Below are positions 22,684 to 34,468 of a DNA stretch of 64,000 bases, piece by piece (position 1 is the first letter of the stretch; each line of letters opens with the position of its first letter). The stretch is taken from positions 558,001 to 622,000 of the forward strand of contig JAGTJL010000007.1 in the NCBI GenBank assembly GCA_020746875.1, in the 5' to 3' direction. This DNA is from Rhexocercosporidium sp. MPI-PUGE-AT-0058 (lineage: Eukaryota; Ascomycota; Leotiomycetes; Helotiales). Both the position numbers and the translations under genes were made by a program. The notes beneath the pieces were generated by a model. The model ran no database searches. It was not told where the DNA came from and worked only from the letters and a program-made list of their open reading frames with translations.

Positions 22684-24411
22684 TCATTCAACAACCTCAT
22701 CCCCATCAACCTCCATATCCTCCCAATCCCCATCCACAGCAGCAGGATTCGTATCATCAATAAAATCATGATCCTCATCCACGCTGAAATAATCCTCACC
22801 CCCATCCTCGCTATCATCCTCATCCTCCATATCCACATTATCCCCATCCTCACTCTCCCCATCAGTCTCCCACTCCTCCCCCAACAAATCCCGCAACTCC
22901 TCCTCCCCAAGATCCAACAATTTCATATCCTCAGCCCCAAACTTCCGCTTCCACCCTCCCTCCCTCGGATTCGATTCCGCCATTGGCCACGGACACTTCC
23001 TCAGGACATACAACTCCAGCAATTTCGCATCTTTGATCTTCTCCTTCACATCTGGAACTACACTCTTCCAGTTCGCATCATAGATCCGCCCTTCATAGTC
23101 GGGGTCGTACAGCTCGAACTTCTGGAGGGACATGTAGTCGCGTAGGTCGGTCAATACGTCTTTCCATGTCTTTTCTAGCGGTGTACATCCAGCCTCGCCG
23201 ATGTGTAGGTTACGCAGGGTACGCTTGTGCGCGAAGAGGAATTTGCCGAGAGATTCTTCCGTGGAGTCGCATCCTGCTGTGCGAAAGCTGTGGAGATGTG
23301 GGAATTTGAGGCGGTAAAATGAATCTTCAAAACCAGATAAGCATTCGTCGCTCTCATCATCCGCTTCCTCATAAGACAGATCCAGGGAGTGTAGGTTTTT
23401 GAAGCAGCCGAGGAATTCGGCCATCTTTCGACCTATCTTGGGAATATAGGGATGTGGCTCTCCCATGCCAATGATAGATATGCGAAGATTAGTGATATGT
23501 GATAGGCTTTCTCGTAACCTGGGACCCGGCGTTAGAGCCTTGTCGTACGGTCGTGGAATGGGGAAATGGAGTTGTCGATGATCTCGGAAATAGTCGATGG
23601 GGAAGGAGTCTAGGTCAATCTTGGTGATTGATTTACACAATTTTGCCGACCATAGAATCGAGGAATATCTTTCGATGGATGTTTCTGGGTGTAGAAAGTG
23701 GGAGAGCTCTTCGTTGTCGGCGTCAAACTCTTCTTCCAAGGTCGCCCAAAGAATACAGAAAGGCGTTTCGATGCCACGAACAGGGCATTCCAGAGACGTG
23801 ACCTTCAGTGAGTGTAGATTTGGCAATAGTGGAAAACATCGGTCCAGTATAGCTGCATTGCAGTGCTTCTGGAAGCGGGTCTGATCAAAGATAGCATCAA
23901 TCTGTTTCCAGACCTTGGAGAGCTGCCCACCCGTAGCGTATATCAAACGTTGCTGCTCGCGAGCAATGGCATTTGCTAGCAGTTCCTCATCCATGTCCCC
24001 AGCAAAGAACTCAATATGTCGAATCCCCTTTGCGATCTCTGGGTTAGTGCAGACCTCGCACAGTCGATCCATATCATCCAGGTGCGGGCGAACCGTGAAC
24101 CCATTTCTGAACATCGATGGCGCCCCAGCAGCAGCCCAGGATTCAGAGATCATGCGGATATTAGGTATATCGCGCGTGGGTATATATTCAACAATTTGCA
24201 ACTTCAGCTCGAGAGGGAGTTGCATGAAGGTCTTTGACTTATTGGACTCCTTGTCGGGCTCTGGAGTGGCGAGTGCTCTCTCTCGCGATTTGGGCTTGGA
24301 TCGTCTGAATGGCCTTGCTCGTGATTTTGGCCTCGAAGCCGAGATCTCAGGCATGGCGCCTGCGGTTCTGGTTGGTGGCATGGCAGCTGTACTTTGAAGG
24401 ACTAGGTGCAA
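22684..24411 (-). CDS. F-box protein with acidic C-terminus (up to 575 aa)
   Basis: Single exon. After a basic, disordered N-terminus (RPKSRARPFRRSKPKSRERA) residues about 63-100 form an F-box: LPLELKLQIVEYIPTRDIPN followed by IRMISESWAAAG. Such proteins dock to Skp1 in SCF ubiquitin ligases. The middle 350 residues show irregular leucine-rich segments (LPNLHSLKVTSLECP, FKNLHSLDLSYEEAD, KFPHLHSFRTAGC), probably the substrate-binding part. The last 75 residues are strongly acidic (GEEWETDGESEDGDNVDMED). Three in-frame ATGs lie close together (24411, 24381, 24354); the second has the better following context. The stop is only 61 bases from the transposon end, so the insertion probably sits in or next to the 3' UTR. 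Confidence 0.85.
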   Translation of the reverse strand: MHLVLQSTAAMPPTRTAGAMPEISASRPKSRARPFRRSKPKSRERALATPEPDKESNKSKTFMQLPLELKLQIVEYIPTRDIPNIRMISESWAAAGAPSMFRNGFTVRPHLDDMDRLCEVCTNPEIAKGIRHIEFFAGDMDEELLANAIAREQQRLIYATGGQLSKVWKQIDAIFDQTRFQKHCNAAILDRCFPLLPNLHSLKVTSLECPVRGIETPFCILWATLEEEFDADNEELSHFLHPETSIERYSSILWSAKLCKSITKIDLDSFPIDYFRDHRQLHFPIPRPYDKALTPGPRLRESLSHITNLRISIIGMGEPHPYIPKIGRKMAEFLGCFKNLHSLDLSYEEADDESDECLSGFEDSFYRLKFPHLHSFRTAGCDSTEESLGKFLFAHKRTLRNLHIGEAGCTPLEKTWKDVLTDLRDYMSLQKFELYDPDYEGRIYDANWKSVVPDVKEKIKDAKLLELYVLRKCPWPMAESNPREGGWKRKFGAEDMKLLDLGEEELRDLLGEEWETDGESEDGDNVDMEDEDDSEDGGEDYFSVDEDHDFIDDTNPAAVDGDWEDMEVDGDEVVE

Positions 24412-25273
24412 CCGGGTGAGACTCTTTTATTAGGATATTGGAACGGTGCAGGTACCGTTTTTTAGAATCGTGGCGTATCGGCGTGATAGAATCCCGGAAC
24501 CCCGAGATTTGAACAATAATCCGACTTTTGCTTATGGTAAAAGCCAAATTGGTTTACAGCTCGAAATTGGTGAATGTTGGACAGGCTTGAGGTGATGTTG
24601 AAAACTAGAGATAAAGATTGTGATTCCGCTAGGGAAAAAAGTCTCGGTCAGCTGACCTACCCTAAGCGAACAAATTCGAAACATCGTGACATAGTCAGCA
24701 AGCACACTAAGACATTCTATCTTCGATTTCTTTGTCCATAGTTGCATGGGATGAGTCTCAACTCTAACACTAATGGAATGATACCCATCACTTGCAGTCC
24801 AGGGTTCTGCTTCTCTCCGAAAAGCTCAGCCCAGTTGTTGACTCTGCCATCCCACTCTCGTTAACCCAATCCATTAGCATCTGCTTATCATTACACTTCA
24901 CAAGGAGACCTAGGCAAGACGGGATGGCATTATCCTTGGCCTCCATCATCAGTGATAGGTCCAGATTCTAAGTCAATCAATGTCTTGGCACCAGGCCGCT
25001 TTTGATATTTGCAAGTTCGAAACGAAAGCGCAGACGAGAGTGAGCGGCCTTTCGGAAATGACAAGAATATGTAATGCCTTGCTGCGGAGCCAATCGTTCA
25101 CTAGAGCCAACCCTCCCGCGTGTCGCTCTTGAATGATTCTGGGTACAGCTTCCAATTCTTGGTGAGACTCCACTTCTCCACTCTCGAAAAGTATATATAC
25201 ATTTTCCTCTGCTCCTTCTGTCTTGTAATGGAACTTGTGTGTCCACCCTCTTTCTTCTCAATTTATATTAATT
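24412..25273. other. Spacer with TATA-like promoter of the next gene
   Basis: Mostly featureless. A TATA-like GTATATATAC at about 25190 sits some 80 bases before the ATG of the L-asparaginase relic. Confidence 0.45.
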
Positions 25274-26824
25274 ATGCTTTTCAATAACTTAGTCGGCGCT
25301 GCTCTAGTATTTGTTACTGTTATAGGAGTAACTAGCTTCGATACTGAACTTGAATGGATATCTACTGACCCATCCTTTTCCAAAGTCGCGTATGCTGCTT
25401 CGTTTTGAATCTCCCATACCTTAAATAACTCTTTGCAGGATTTACAGCGCAGGAGGTATCATCCTATCAGCGTCAAATTGCAGTTGAATCGACAACATCA
25501 ATTACGGTTCTGGAATAGGTCCAACGCCTGCAGATGTCATCGGAAATGCCAGAAGTCTTGAGCGTAGCCCAGCTTGCAATTGTCAGATCTGCTACTTCGA
25601 GTGGAAGCTCTGGAGCAAACTCACCACTTTCTCTTAACATCACTCAACATGCTAATCGTCAGTTGTATGCTGGAGATTTTGACATCGCTGGCGCAATCAT
25701 GTTCCACGGGACCAATACATTGGAAGAAGCGGTATGCCGCTTTTAAGACGCTGTGAATAGACTGAGTGGATTTACTACTGAAACATGAGCTTCAAGGCTT
25801 TCGGTGTCGACATAACTTTCAATTACTCGAAGCGCTTTATCGCTACTGGTTCAATGAGCCCAAATACCTACATATCTCCTGATAGTCCATCCAACTTTTA
25901 CCAAACAGTGGCTGTAGCAGCTTCGCCATCATCACGAGATCGTGGTGGAATCATTACCTTCAACGACATGTACGTACTTTACTCTGGCGTTGGCCTCTGC
26001 TCGATCTTTACTATCGAGCCTTGCTCGGACTGCTGCTTCCCCATCTCAATGTAACGAGCTAAGTCTCATATATCTAAGCAGAATCACGTCGATCTACTAC
26101 TCTACGAAGATAAACGCCAACACCTCAGGCACTTTTAAAGCTCTGGAGCAAGGAAACCTTGGCGCATTTCTCGGAGGCTAGCCGTACTACTTCTTCGGCC
26201 CATCGTATCCTACGGTTCTTTCCTACTTTAATGTGGCGAACACCACAGACCTACTTTCCTTTTTTATTCTCTACGGTCACCGTAAGTCTCAATTGAGAAC
26301 GAGTGCTGTTACTTCCAGATATACTGACAATACCAGGGAATTTGACGGCTCGGTATATGTTGTAGCTAATAGAGCAAAGTATGTATATTGGAAATTCTTG
26401 AAGTCGTAATCCTTAGAGATCGTTATTGGTTTAGCTCAGAGGCTTGGTGATCATGGGTGCAGGTGCCGCACGGTTGAGGCCCAGTACACAAGCGGTCGCT
26501 GCAGACCTGTTGAGCAAGGGGATTCCAGTTGTCGCAGTCGCTCGACCTGCATCTGGAACCGGAGTTCCCAGACAATTTCCAGGCTCTGTGCAAGTCATTA
26601 TCTCCTCAACTTACCCATCTCCTTATTTGCAAAGTACTTTGAGAAAGATGCGACTTTTCATCCAAGTGAAAGAAGGCAATTTTCTGACACCGCGCAGCTT
26701 CTTTTCCAGCTATCTCGGTGCCGAGCAAGCACGTATTGTTATACAGCTTGGTATCAACGCTGGCGATGACATGGATCAGATTCGAGACCTCTTTGAGGAA
26801 TTTTTTGAGGAGGGTAGTTTATGA
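25274..26824 (+). pseudogene. Broken secreted L-asparaginase (type II)
   Basis: Starts with a signal peptide (MLFNNLVGAALVFVTVIG). After intron 1 comes AIYSAGGIILSAS, the site of the family's TGGTIA motif, where the catalytic Thr is Ile. A TGA follows, then a frameshift within ADVIGNA/PEVLSVAQL. Next are FHGTNTLEEA (family HGTDT, Asp to Asn), a plausible 65-base intron, and then TGSMSPNTYISPDSPSNFY and VAVAASPSSRDRGGI. Later ITSIYYSTKINANTSGTFKA and EQGNLGAFLGG are followed by an in-frame TAG. The relic ends with VIMGAGAARLRPSTQAV, GIPVVAVARPASGTGVP and an AEQARIVIQLGI tail. Order and spacing match fungal secreted asparaginases throughout, so the relic is full length. With both key Thr/Asp positions altered plus stops and a frameshift it should be inactive. 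Confidence 0.85.
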
Positions 26825-28006
26825 GCATCTTCTGAACCAGGAAATCTAATCCTAAAAGCACTGAAGGCAAAAATCGGGTCGCTTCAGGGGAGATGCCGTG
26901 GCGAAAGAAGGAAAGAAGTCAAGCAACAGATCGAGAATCGAGGTTTCGAATACAACCAAACCCGACTCAAGATTATGGATACACGACGTATTAGGCCGGA
27001 TCACAAAGCCTTCAACCGCTGTACTTCTATAAAATCGTATTTTTATTCGTTGGCAATAATCTACATAGCAGCTACAAACTACTGTATACACTGTATGGAA
27101 GGTCTTTCCCACGAGGTTTACCCCGCACTACCACTAGAGCATGCAGAACGAGCCTGCCCAGGTGAGCAAAATTCCCCTACATTTTTCCTCGATGGTACTC
27201 CACGATGAGTTGTTGATTGCATAGCACGCGGACCGGGGGTTACATAGCATAAAAGCTTGTCCCCACCCACCCTTCTGAAAACCTGCCAAGTGCGCGGGTG
27301 ACCATACGAAGAAGCGCATGTGATTGGGACACATTCCACTTCTCGATACCCCTCCACCGGGGTTATCTGCGATAATGCCGACATGGACAGCATGCTGACT
27401 CTGATCAGTTGATGCATTTGTCCCGGGTTGCTGCAGCCGATTTCGGTCTGTTGCATCATAACCGTTCCCATCTGAATCACATTGAAAGGAGGAATGCATG
27501 AGAACTCTATAAAAGAATTAAGCGAGCAACGATTTTTCTCGGCTCATTAGATAGGAAAGACTAGATGATACCTGCTTTGCACTTCATTTCAGAAACCAGG
27601 AAATGCAGGGTTGAACAACCCCAGGTCTTACATATAAACCTTGATCGATAATGCATAGTATCCTTCCCTAGCAGTAGCAGGTTGTTTGTCTCTAGTATCG
27701 TACTTGTGCAGTAGAGTGCCGAGATATATCGATAGCACCATCTGACAGCCTTCTCCAGGTGTCAGGTTCTACCTCAAGGGCCGAATGAGCACACGGCCAG
27801 CGCGCCCACATTCATGTTCACCAAGTTTATGCAGGTACCATTTTTATTCTCGGCCATGTTCTCTGGCCCGCTGGCACATCCAACTTTTTATCTAAGCCTG
27901 ACTTCGCATATTGAACCTTCTTCCGAGTCTCAAAGTCTGCTTGTAAAAATTTGGCACAAATATTCGGACTATCTGCTAGTTCGAATTTTACATTTTCTTT
28001 TTTGAA
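26825..28006. other. Spacer, no firm gene
   Basis: Two overlapping 120-codon minus-strand ORFs (27118-27499) contain several Cys but no start with a signal peptide; not called. The right part is the promoter of the glutaminase gene. Confidence 0.45.
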
Positions 28007-30822
28007 ATGGTCGGGATGAAGAATTATACACTCGCAGCTATCTGGGCTGCTCTGATCAGCATGGCCGGCGGAACAACTTTCAGTCCAGCTCGTCCACCAG
28101 CGATCCCACTTGCAGGTTCGTCCACTCGGTTGATGCGGTAGAAATATCTGACCACTTCGCAGTCAAAAGTCCTTACATGAGTACATGGCTCGAAGTTGGT
28201 AGTGATGGAGGAAATGGCGGTAATCTTGCTGGGTACTGGCCGTATGAATCCCACGATCAATACACATGAGACCAAGCTAATTTCAACATAGGCGATTCTG
28301 GGCGTGAGGCGCCAAGTTGCCAGACAGAAATTACATCTAACACTTCACTACAGTGGTTCTCAACCTGGACCTGTTGCGGGCAGAAATGGAGCTGTTACTG
28401 CTTGGGTTGGCTTCATAAGAGTTGATGGGACATCGTATACGTGGATGGGAGATGCCTATGTTAACGGTGCAGCTCCTCCAATAGTCACTCAGGACTTCTT
28501 CGAATATACCTCTCAAAGATCTACTTTCATCATGAACGTGGCTGGCAAAGTCACTATGAATGTGACGTTCTTGTCACCGCTGACACCTACGGATATCAAA
28601 CGTCAGTCAATCATTGGAAGTTACTTGTCAGTGACTATATCTTCGCGTGATGGGGCCAATCACAATGTCCAGCTCTACGCAGACACTTCGGCAGGTATGT
28701 CTTGTATCAGACCAAATATAAATCCTTCTTAACCATGATTCAGAATGGGTCAATCCAACTCATAATTCAGAGCCCGTGGCTTGGAGGTATTGATTTGATT
28801 CCCTTCCAAAATAATAGCTAACCGTGTCTAGTTACTCTGTTCAGAATGGAGTCGCTAGTCACAAGTCTTTCCAGCAGAATCAAAGCGAGTTCAATGCTGA
28901 CTACCCTGATGATGCTGCTCATTGGGGTAACTGGTATTGTAAGTGGTTCTCTTGTTTCTCACGGACGGATAGAATGGCAACTTCAAACCCACGAAAATTA
29001 TCAGATAGATGTTGTTTATTGTTACTGTGAGCGGGGCTAAGACTTTGATCCCAGGGTCCACTGCCGCATCTTCCTCGTTAACTTATGAATCCGGACCCGA
29101 TTCTGCAGTTCGCCAGAATTTCTTGAGTAATGGAGTCCTTGCCAATACACAAGACACGAATTTCCGAGCCATCAGTTCCAGCTGGCCAGTCTTCGCGTTC
29201 GCGAGCTCTCTCGGCAGTATCGGAAAGACTCCTGTTTCGACATTGTACACGATCGTACATGCTCAGAAAAACGCAATCTACTACAATGGTGCGAATGGCC
29301 TCGTCGGGCTACCGTCTTTCTGGACAAGCTATTGGAATACAGACTTGGGAATGGTACGCCCTTTTCGTTTCCTTTGCTAATATTTGCGATCGACACTGAC
29401 AAAATAATAGGTTGAGTTCTTCTACAAGGACTGGATCAACAACAATGGCGCACTGGATCATAAGATTGCAGTTGATTCACTCAAAGCGGGCGGTCAAGAT
29501 TATCTTACAATCACCTCGCTTTCCGCCAGACAAGCTTTCGGCGCTGTGCAGCTGTGTGGAACGCCAGCCAAGCCGTATCTTTTCCTCAAAGAGATCAGTT
29601 CAGATGGTAACATTCAGACTGTCGATGTCTTGTTCCCCGCCATGCCGATATTTTTGTACTCGAATCCAATTTTGGTCAAGTTTTTGTTGGACCCACTGTT
29701 TGAGAATCAAGAAGCTGGTCGTTTCCCACAGACTTATTCGCTACACGATCTGGGCGCGAATTACCCACGTGCTATCGGTCACCCGACTGGAGATGGAGGT
29801 GAATTCTCTCTTTCTTTTTTGGGTTTTGCGTTATCACCTACTGACAGAAATAGAACCTATGCCACTCGAAGAATGCGGCAACATGATAATCGCAACCCTG
29901 GCCTACGTTCAGCGCTCAGGAGACACGGCCTACCTGTCACAGCACTACAAGATCCTCAAGCAGTGGACAGCCTATCTCGTCCAAGAAGCCTTGATTCCCG
30001 CGAACCAGCTCTCAACGGACGACTTCCAAGGCCAGCTCGCGAATCAGACAAATCTCGCATTGAAAGGTATCATCGCTATCGAAGCGATGTCCGTCGTGGC
30101 GAGGAAGATTGGAAATTTGGTGGATGCTGAGAATTATACAAGTATTGCGCATGATTACATCGATAAGTGGCAGAATTTGGGTGTGGTTAGAGGGGCCAAT
30201 CCTCCGCATACGAATTTGGCGTACCAGGATCGGGAGTCTCATGGTATGTACCTGACCTTCGCCTCGCTTAAAATTTGTTTTCATCTGTTTCTGAACACTG
30301 TCCAGGCCTTCTCTATAACCTTTACGGGGACGCTCTCCTGGGCTTGAACCTCGTTCCAAAATCTATCTATAATATGCAATCGAATTTCTATCCTACAGTA
30401 GCTCAGACCTATGGTGTGCCCCTCGACACGAGGAATGTCTTCACAAAGTGTACGTCTCCTCTTCCATCTCGCTGTTTGTCTGGAATCATCACACTCATAC
30501 ATGTCAGCCGATTGGGAAATGTGGGTAGCAGCAATCTCTTCCCTATCCACCAAGAACATGTTCATCTCCAAACTCGCAAATTGGATCAACATTACCCCAA
30601 CCAATCGTGCTTTTACAGATCTCTATCATACGCAAACGGGAGAGTGAGTTTACCTTACATCAATTTAGGGCATGGCTGATGAGACATAGTTTTGCGAATG
30701 GTCCATTTATTGCGAGGCCGGTTGCTGGTGGACATTTCGCAATTTTGCTCCTGGATAGTGCACCGACTGCAGCGTTTAGGGAGCGAGATGAAGAGTTTAT
30801 GGAGGGCGAGTTTGTTGCATGA
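28007..30822 (+). CDS. gtaA: Secreted glutaminase A (GtaA family, 718 aa, 12 exons)
   Basis: Releases ammonia from L-glutamine outside the cell. Exons: 28007-28115, 28163-28241, 28292-28303, 28384-28694, 28744-28786, 28832-28938, 29055-29353, 29411-29798, 29848-30243, 30306-30449, 30508-30643 and 30690-30822 (2157 bases, open throughout). A signal peptide (AAIWAALISMAG) is followed by FSPARPPAIPLAVKSPY and WLEVGSDGGNGGNLAG. The family core follows: FIRVDGTSYTWMG, MNVTFLSPLTPTDIKRQS, GGQDYLTITSL, FGAVQLCGTPAKPYLFLKE, PMPLEECGNMI, STDDFQGQLANQTNLALKG, DTRNVFTK and GPFIARPVAGGHFA. This is the usual order of the DUF5127, DUF4965 and DUF1793 regions. Exon 3 is a 12-base microexon restoring PRFWA; it is the least certain splice. 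The gene is intact between two broken neighbours. Confidence 0.93.
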
Positions 30823-31508
30823 GAGATATCTTTTTGATAATGACAAGGGTTTTTCTTCTCCTATGATAGGGTATAAATATTGTCTGAGCGATGCTGGGCA
30901 ACGAGGATTTGTCTTACTTGATCTTTCAACCATTACAGTAATGCTTGAGAATTCATCAACGTTTCCCAAAAGGATGGCATGGCATCGCCGAATCTATGTT
31001 CCTGATTCCCTAGTTGTAGCATGAATCTATGATGAAATCAGACAATGGTCTTTCGGATAATTCTGTAAGATTTTCTAGTTGTTCCGCTTCTGTTTCTGCG
31101 GCATCATTGTGCCCCGGAATTTTGACGTAGCATACATAGTATCGTGCGTGGTCCTTACCGGGAGGAAACAGGTGGTTCGGTATCAGAATCTCGACATGAG
31201 CAATTCCATTTCCGTCTTTGGGCCTAGGAGTTGTTGCTATAGCCTGGGCTGTGGGTGAGCTAGGCCGAGCATGAGTGCAAGGAGGTGAGCCATACTTCCC
31301 CTCTGTCTAGGGCCTCTAACCACTTAGAGCTTGATAAATAGTATTGGGAATGCCCGACTTGCGAAGGAAGTAGATCATGTGACATTTGAGCTAGTGCCCT
31401 TTAGGCTTAGAGCTGGAAGGAAATAGACTTCATCTTCAATCCGTACCTGTGCAGGCTTCTCTCGAATTCAAAACGTTAAATCCCAAGTCCAACTCGCGAC
31501 ACGGCAAA
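30823..31508. other. Spacer, no gene
   Basis: 3' flank of the glutaminase gene and upstream region of the broken kinase gene. Nothing recognisable. Confidence 0.5.
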
Positions 31509-32986
31509 ATGGACTACGATGAGATCCTGTATATGAATGACGTTGAGCAGTCCGCGGCCTGGCTGGCAAAATTGAGAGAATGTCGCTCAGAACTTCCAGC
31601 TTGGGTTTCTCATTTCCACTCCCAGAAGCTGCCCTGTAAACTCCTGCATGAGAGTGATGAGCACGACCGCAGCGGCTCATATAACTGGATAATACAATTC
31701 ATATTCATCAACGGTGAGGAATGAATAGTTCGATTTCCCAAAGGCCCCAAAGTCAAGCACCCCGACGAAAAGGTCGAGGCTGAAGTCTCAACGCTGAGGC
31801 TCATTCGGGACAAAACGGATATTCCCGTCCCTGAAGTCAAAGCCTGGGGCTCGGCGGCTGAAATTAGGTTTGGGCTAGGCCCATTCATTATGATGTCAGT
31901 CATTAAAGGTATCGATCTGGAGAACATTCTTCGAACACCTGACTCTAAAGCCAGACTTATGCGGCAGGATATTGGTGATGGAGTCGCTGCAACAATCTAC
32001 CGTCAAATTGCTAGGTATATGCTCCAGCTCTTTAAGCTCAACTTTCCCCGGATCGGCGGCTTGTCGAAATCATCCATATCACAGAGGACTGTAGGCTACG
32101 CTGCAGCGATAGACTCACGGCCATTCACGTGGAGGGCACATGAGGCCCTGGTTCTCGGTGGAGTCGATACTTACTGTAACTTACGTTTCATGATCTGGGC
32201 GCTACCTCCTCTCGCTAATACTACTCTCTGCCGTTTATGGTATTCCAGGCCCAAAAGCGACAACATTCTCGTCCACTGCCGACTATTTCGCTTATATAGC
32301 CGAGGGGGACCTACAACAGCTCTATCAGCAACCAAGCGCGGTCGACAACGAGACAGATGCACGAGAGAAGCTCATCTACTGGGAAGCCTTCAAGGCCCTT
32401 ACCCAACGTCATGTTTTAGCCAAGTATGACAACGGGCCATTTAAGCTTATCTGCGATGATTTTGGCCCAGCAAATATGATTGTCAATAACGAGCAGGATT
32501 TGAAGATCATCGGTGTTATTGATTGGGAATGGTCATATGCAGGGCCCTGTCAGCTTTTCTGCTCTCCACCGCACTGGCTTTTACTCGACTCGCCAAACTA
32601 TTGGTTCAAAGACGATAATAGCGTTGCTACCAGGTACGAGAAGTTTTGGAAATGTTCCAAAGGATCCTGGAAGAAGAGGAGGGAGCTATACTTGGAGACG
32701 TTCCTTTGGATGAGAGGCCGTCAGCTCTCATGAGAGAATGCAAAGAAGATGGGCGAATGTGGTTTCACTGCATCATTCGCCAGGGATTTAACAGCCCCGA
32801 TATGTTAGTCTGGGAACGGCTCCGAGTTGCGACACCGGACTTGATCGGCTTGTTGAAGCAGTCTCAGAGGAGAAAATCACTACGTTCGTCCAGGAGAAGA
32901 TGGTTACCTTAGCTAAGTACAATCTGAAAAGGGATAAGAAGCGAGAATGGTTCGATCAGATCATGTGCACGGCAACTCAGAGTTAG
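31509..32986 (+). pseudogene. Broken APH-family phosphotransferase
   Basis: Starts MDYDEILYMNDVEQSAAWLA. The family reads GE-x-W-IVRFP at the next conserved site, but here the Trp codon is TGA (31722-31724): GEE*IVRFPKGPKV. Downstream the fold is clear: IPVPEVKAWGSAA, LGPFIMMSVIKGI, IYRQIARYMLQLFKL, a GTAACT...TTCCAG intron at about 32177-32250, then LICDDFGPANMIV (the Brenner-type catalytic motif D-x-x-x-x-N, where the usual His-x-Asp reads Cys-Asp-Asp) and IGVIDWEWSYAGP (metal-binding DWE). A one-base loss near 32645 moves LEMFQRILEEEEGA out of frame, and a second shift near 32855 precedes the tail EKMVTLAKYNLKRD ending at TAG 32986. One nonsense codon and two frameshifts: not functional. 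Confidence 0.88.
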
Positions 32987-33904
32987 TGTAGCCGCTTTAT
33001 TACAATCAACTATTTGAATAGAGGAGCAATATATAACCCCTCCGAGGTTGAGATATACTGCTGATACGCGACTACGAGGTGCTCGTTACATGGGGTACTG
33101 CATCTAAAATACCATCTCGTGATGTGCTGTTCCTCTAACCAATCCCTTTGGTATGCAATCTTCGTATCTCATCTAATTGGTTGAATAGCAGTATTTCCTC
33201 ATCTCGTAGATATTATATTCAATCTTCATTAGAGTAGTAATAGGTAGAAGGCTTAGAATTAGACAAATTACATTAATGAGTCATTTCATGCATGTGTTAG
33301 TAGGTCGAGGCTGAACGCAGGTTTGGTGTGGTGGCATGCAGGGTTTGTGCCACAACACACACTCTACACCCATTGCTCCACCAAGAACCCCATTCAGCCT
33401 CCTCTAATCGTGCACCGAATCTATCTACCGACCAACTGATATCAAGACGCCGGAGACAGAGGAAGAACGCAAGACACGCGAAACTGTCAATGATCGTATC
33501 GCAGACACCAAAAGCAGTGATATGAACCGTATGATGGACGTAGGCAGATCGTCCCAGAAGAAGAGGGACGAAATCAAGAAGGAGAAGGAGGAGAGAGGAG
33601 GGAGAGAGAGGTTTGTGATTACAGGATCCAGCAGGGCATACAATTCAGATACTGACTCCTAAGCAGGCTACTGCCGGTGATGGCAGCTCTCGTTCTTAAA
33701 ATCTATATCAGGCCCAGGGATTGCCAGCGATGGCTGTCTCAATGCTTCATATCAACGAAAGCCAACCGACGACGGGTCTCAATCATGGAAGGTCGCTCCC
33801 TTTTGACGAAACAGTTTACAGGAATTGAATTTATTCCTTAGCCTGATAGTATAGGGTTCAGGTACTATGTCTCCCGGGTGCCTTGCGACAACGATGACCC
33901 ACTT
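32987..33904. other. Spacer with possible coding remnants
   Basis: Contains a coding-like but start-less stretch (listed next) and, near 33788-33912, a second one (RSLLTKQFTGIEFIP, TAG, then GFRYYVSRVPCDNDDPLVLS) that ends exactly at the MITE insertion. Confidence 0.35.
33424..33661 (+). pseudogene. Charged coding-like remnant without a start
   Basis: An open frame reading IYRPTDIKTPETEEERKTRE, then DMNRMMDVGRSSQKKRDEIK and ending RAYNSDTDS with TAA at 33661. It has Lys/Glu/Arg-rich coding character but no ATG or upstream exon. It may be the relic of a gene later broken by the MITE. Confidence 0.25.
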
Positions 33905-33912
33905 GTTCTCTC

Positions 33913-34468
33913 CAGTGTGAGCAAAATTAATCCTATAAATCAATTAATATTTGATTAACTTGATTTGATTTTGATTTGATTTTGATTTGATTTTGATTTG
34001 ATTTTGATTTGATTTTGATTTGATTTTGATTAATTAAATGACTTTTTTCTTTAGATTAGTATTTGGAATTTGCTGACAAATACAAACACTTGCTTATAAA
34101 TAAGCTTTCTATTAATAAAACCTTTAGCTTTTCGATCTTAAAACAGGCTATATTATTAATAAGTTATTAATAAGGCTTACTAATCCAATATTAATTACTA
34201 ATTAAATGTTATAAATTAAATAAAATATGTTTCTTACTTCATTTGGGTTAAGCGAGGCTCTCTAGATTAACCGAGACTGTTAGACTTTAATTGACTCTAT
34301 TATTAGTATATACTAATCTTCTTTAAGCTTAGTTTTAAAATCTAGTCCCAATTAGGATGCGGCTATTATATTAATTAAATTAATCAATACTTGATTAATT
34401 TGATTTTACTTGATTTGAATATGATTAATAGCCATTAATCAAATCAAATCAAATCATTTTTCACACTG
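33913..34468. mobile_element. hAT-type MITE (556 bases, non-autonomous)
   Basis: The ends are CAGTGTGA and TCACACTG (8-base perfect inverted repeat, extended imperfectly by A-rich sequence). They are flanked by an 8-base direct duplication GTTCTCTC at 33905-33912 and 34469-34476. Eight-base target duplications with CAG...CTG termini are the hallmark of hAT transposons. The interior is extremely AT-rich with no ORF, partly built of TTGATTTGATT tandem units that recur inverted at the right end (about 34437-34457). Confidence 0.87.
33958..34031 (+). repeat. 11-base tandem repeat TTGATTTGATT (about 6 copies)
   Basis: Six to seven near-perfect copies inside the left part of the MITE. A shorter inverted version (AAATCAAATC) occurs near its right end, so single strands could fold into a long hairpin. 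Confidence 0.85.

Noticed and set aside
27118..27499. Possible Cys-containing secreted protein on the minus strand
   Set aside because: No signal peptide, no start with supporting context, and two overlapping frames are equally open; insufficient evidence.
28304..28383. Coding reading of the segment VARQKLHLTLHYSGSQPGP in the glutaminase gene
   Set aside because: It interrupts the conserved PRFWA-N-GAVTAWVGF stretch of the family; treating it as an intron restores the family sequence and the frame.
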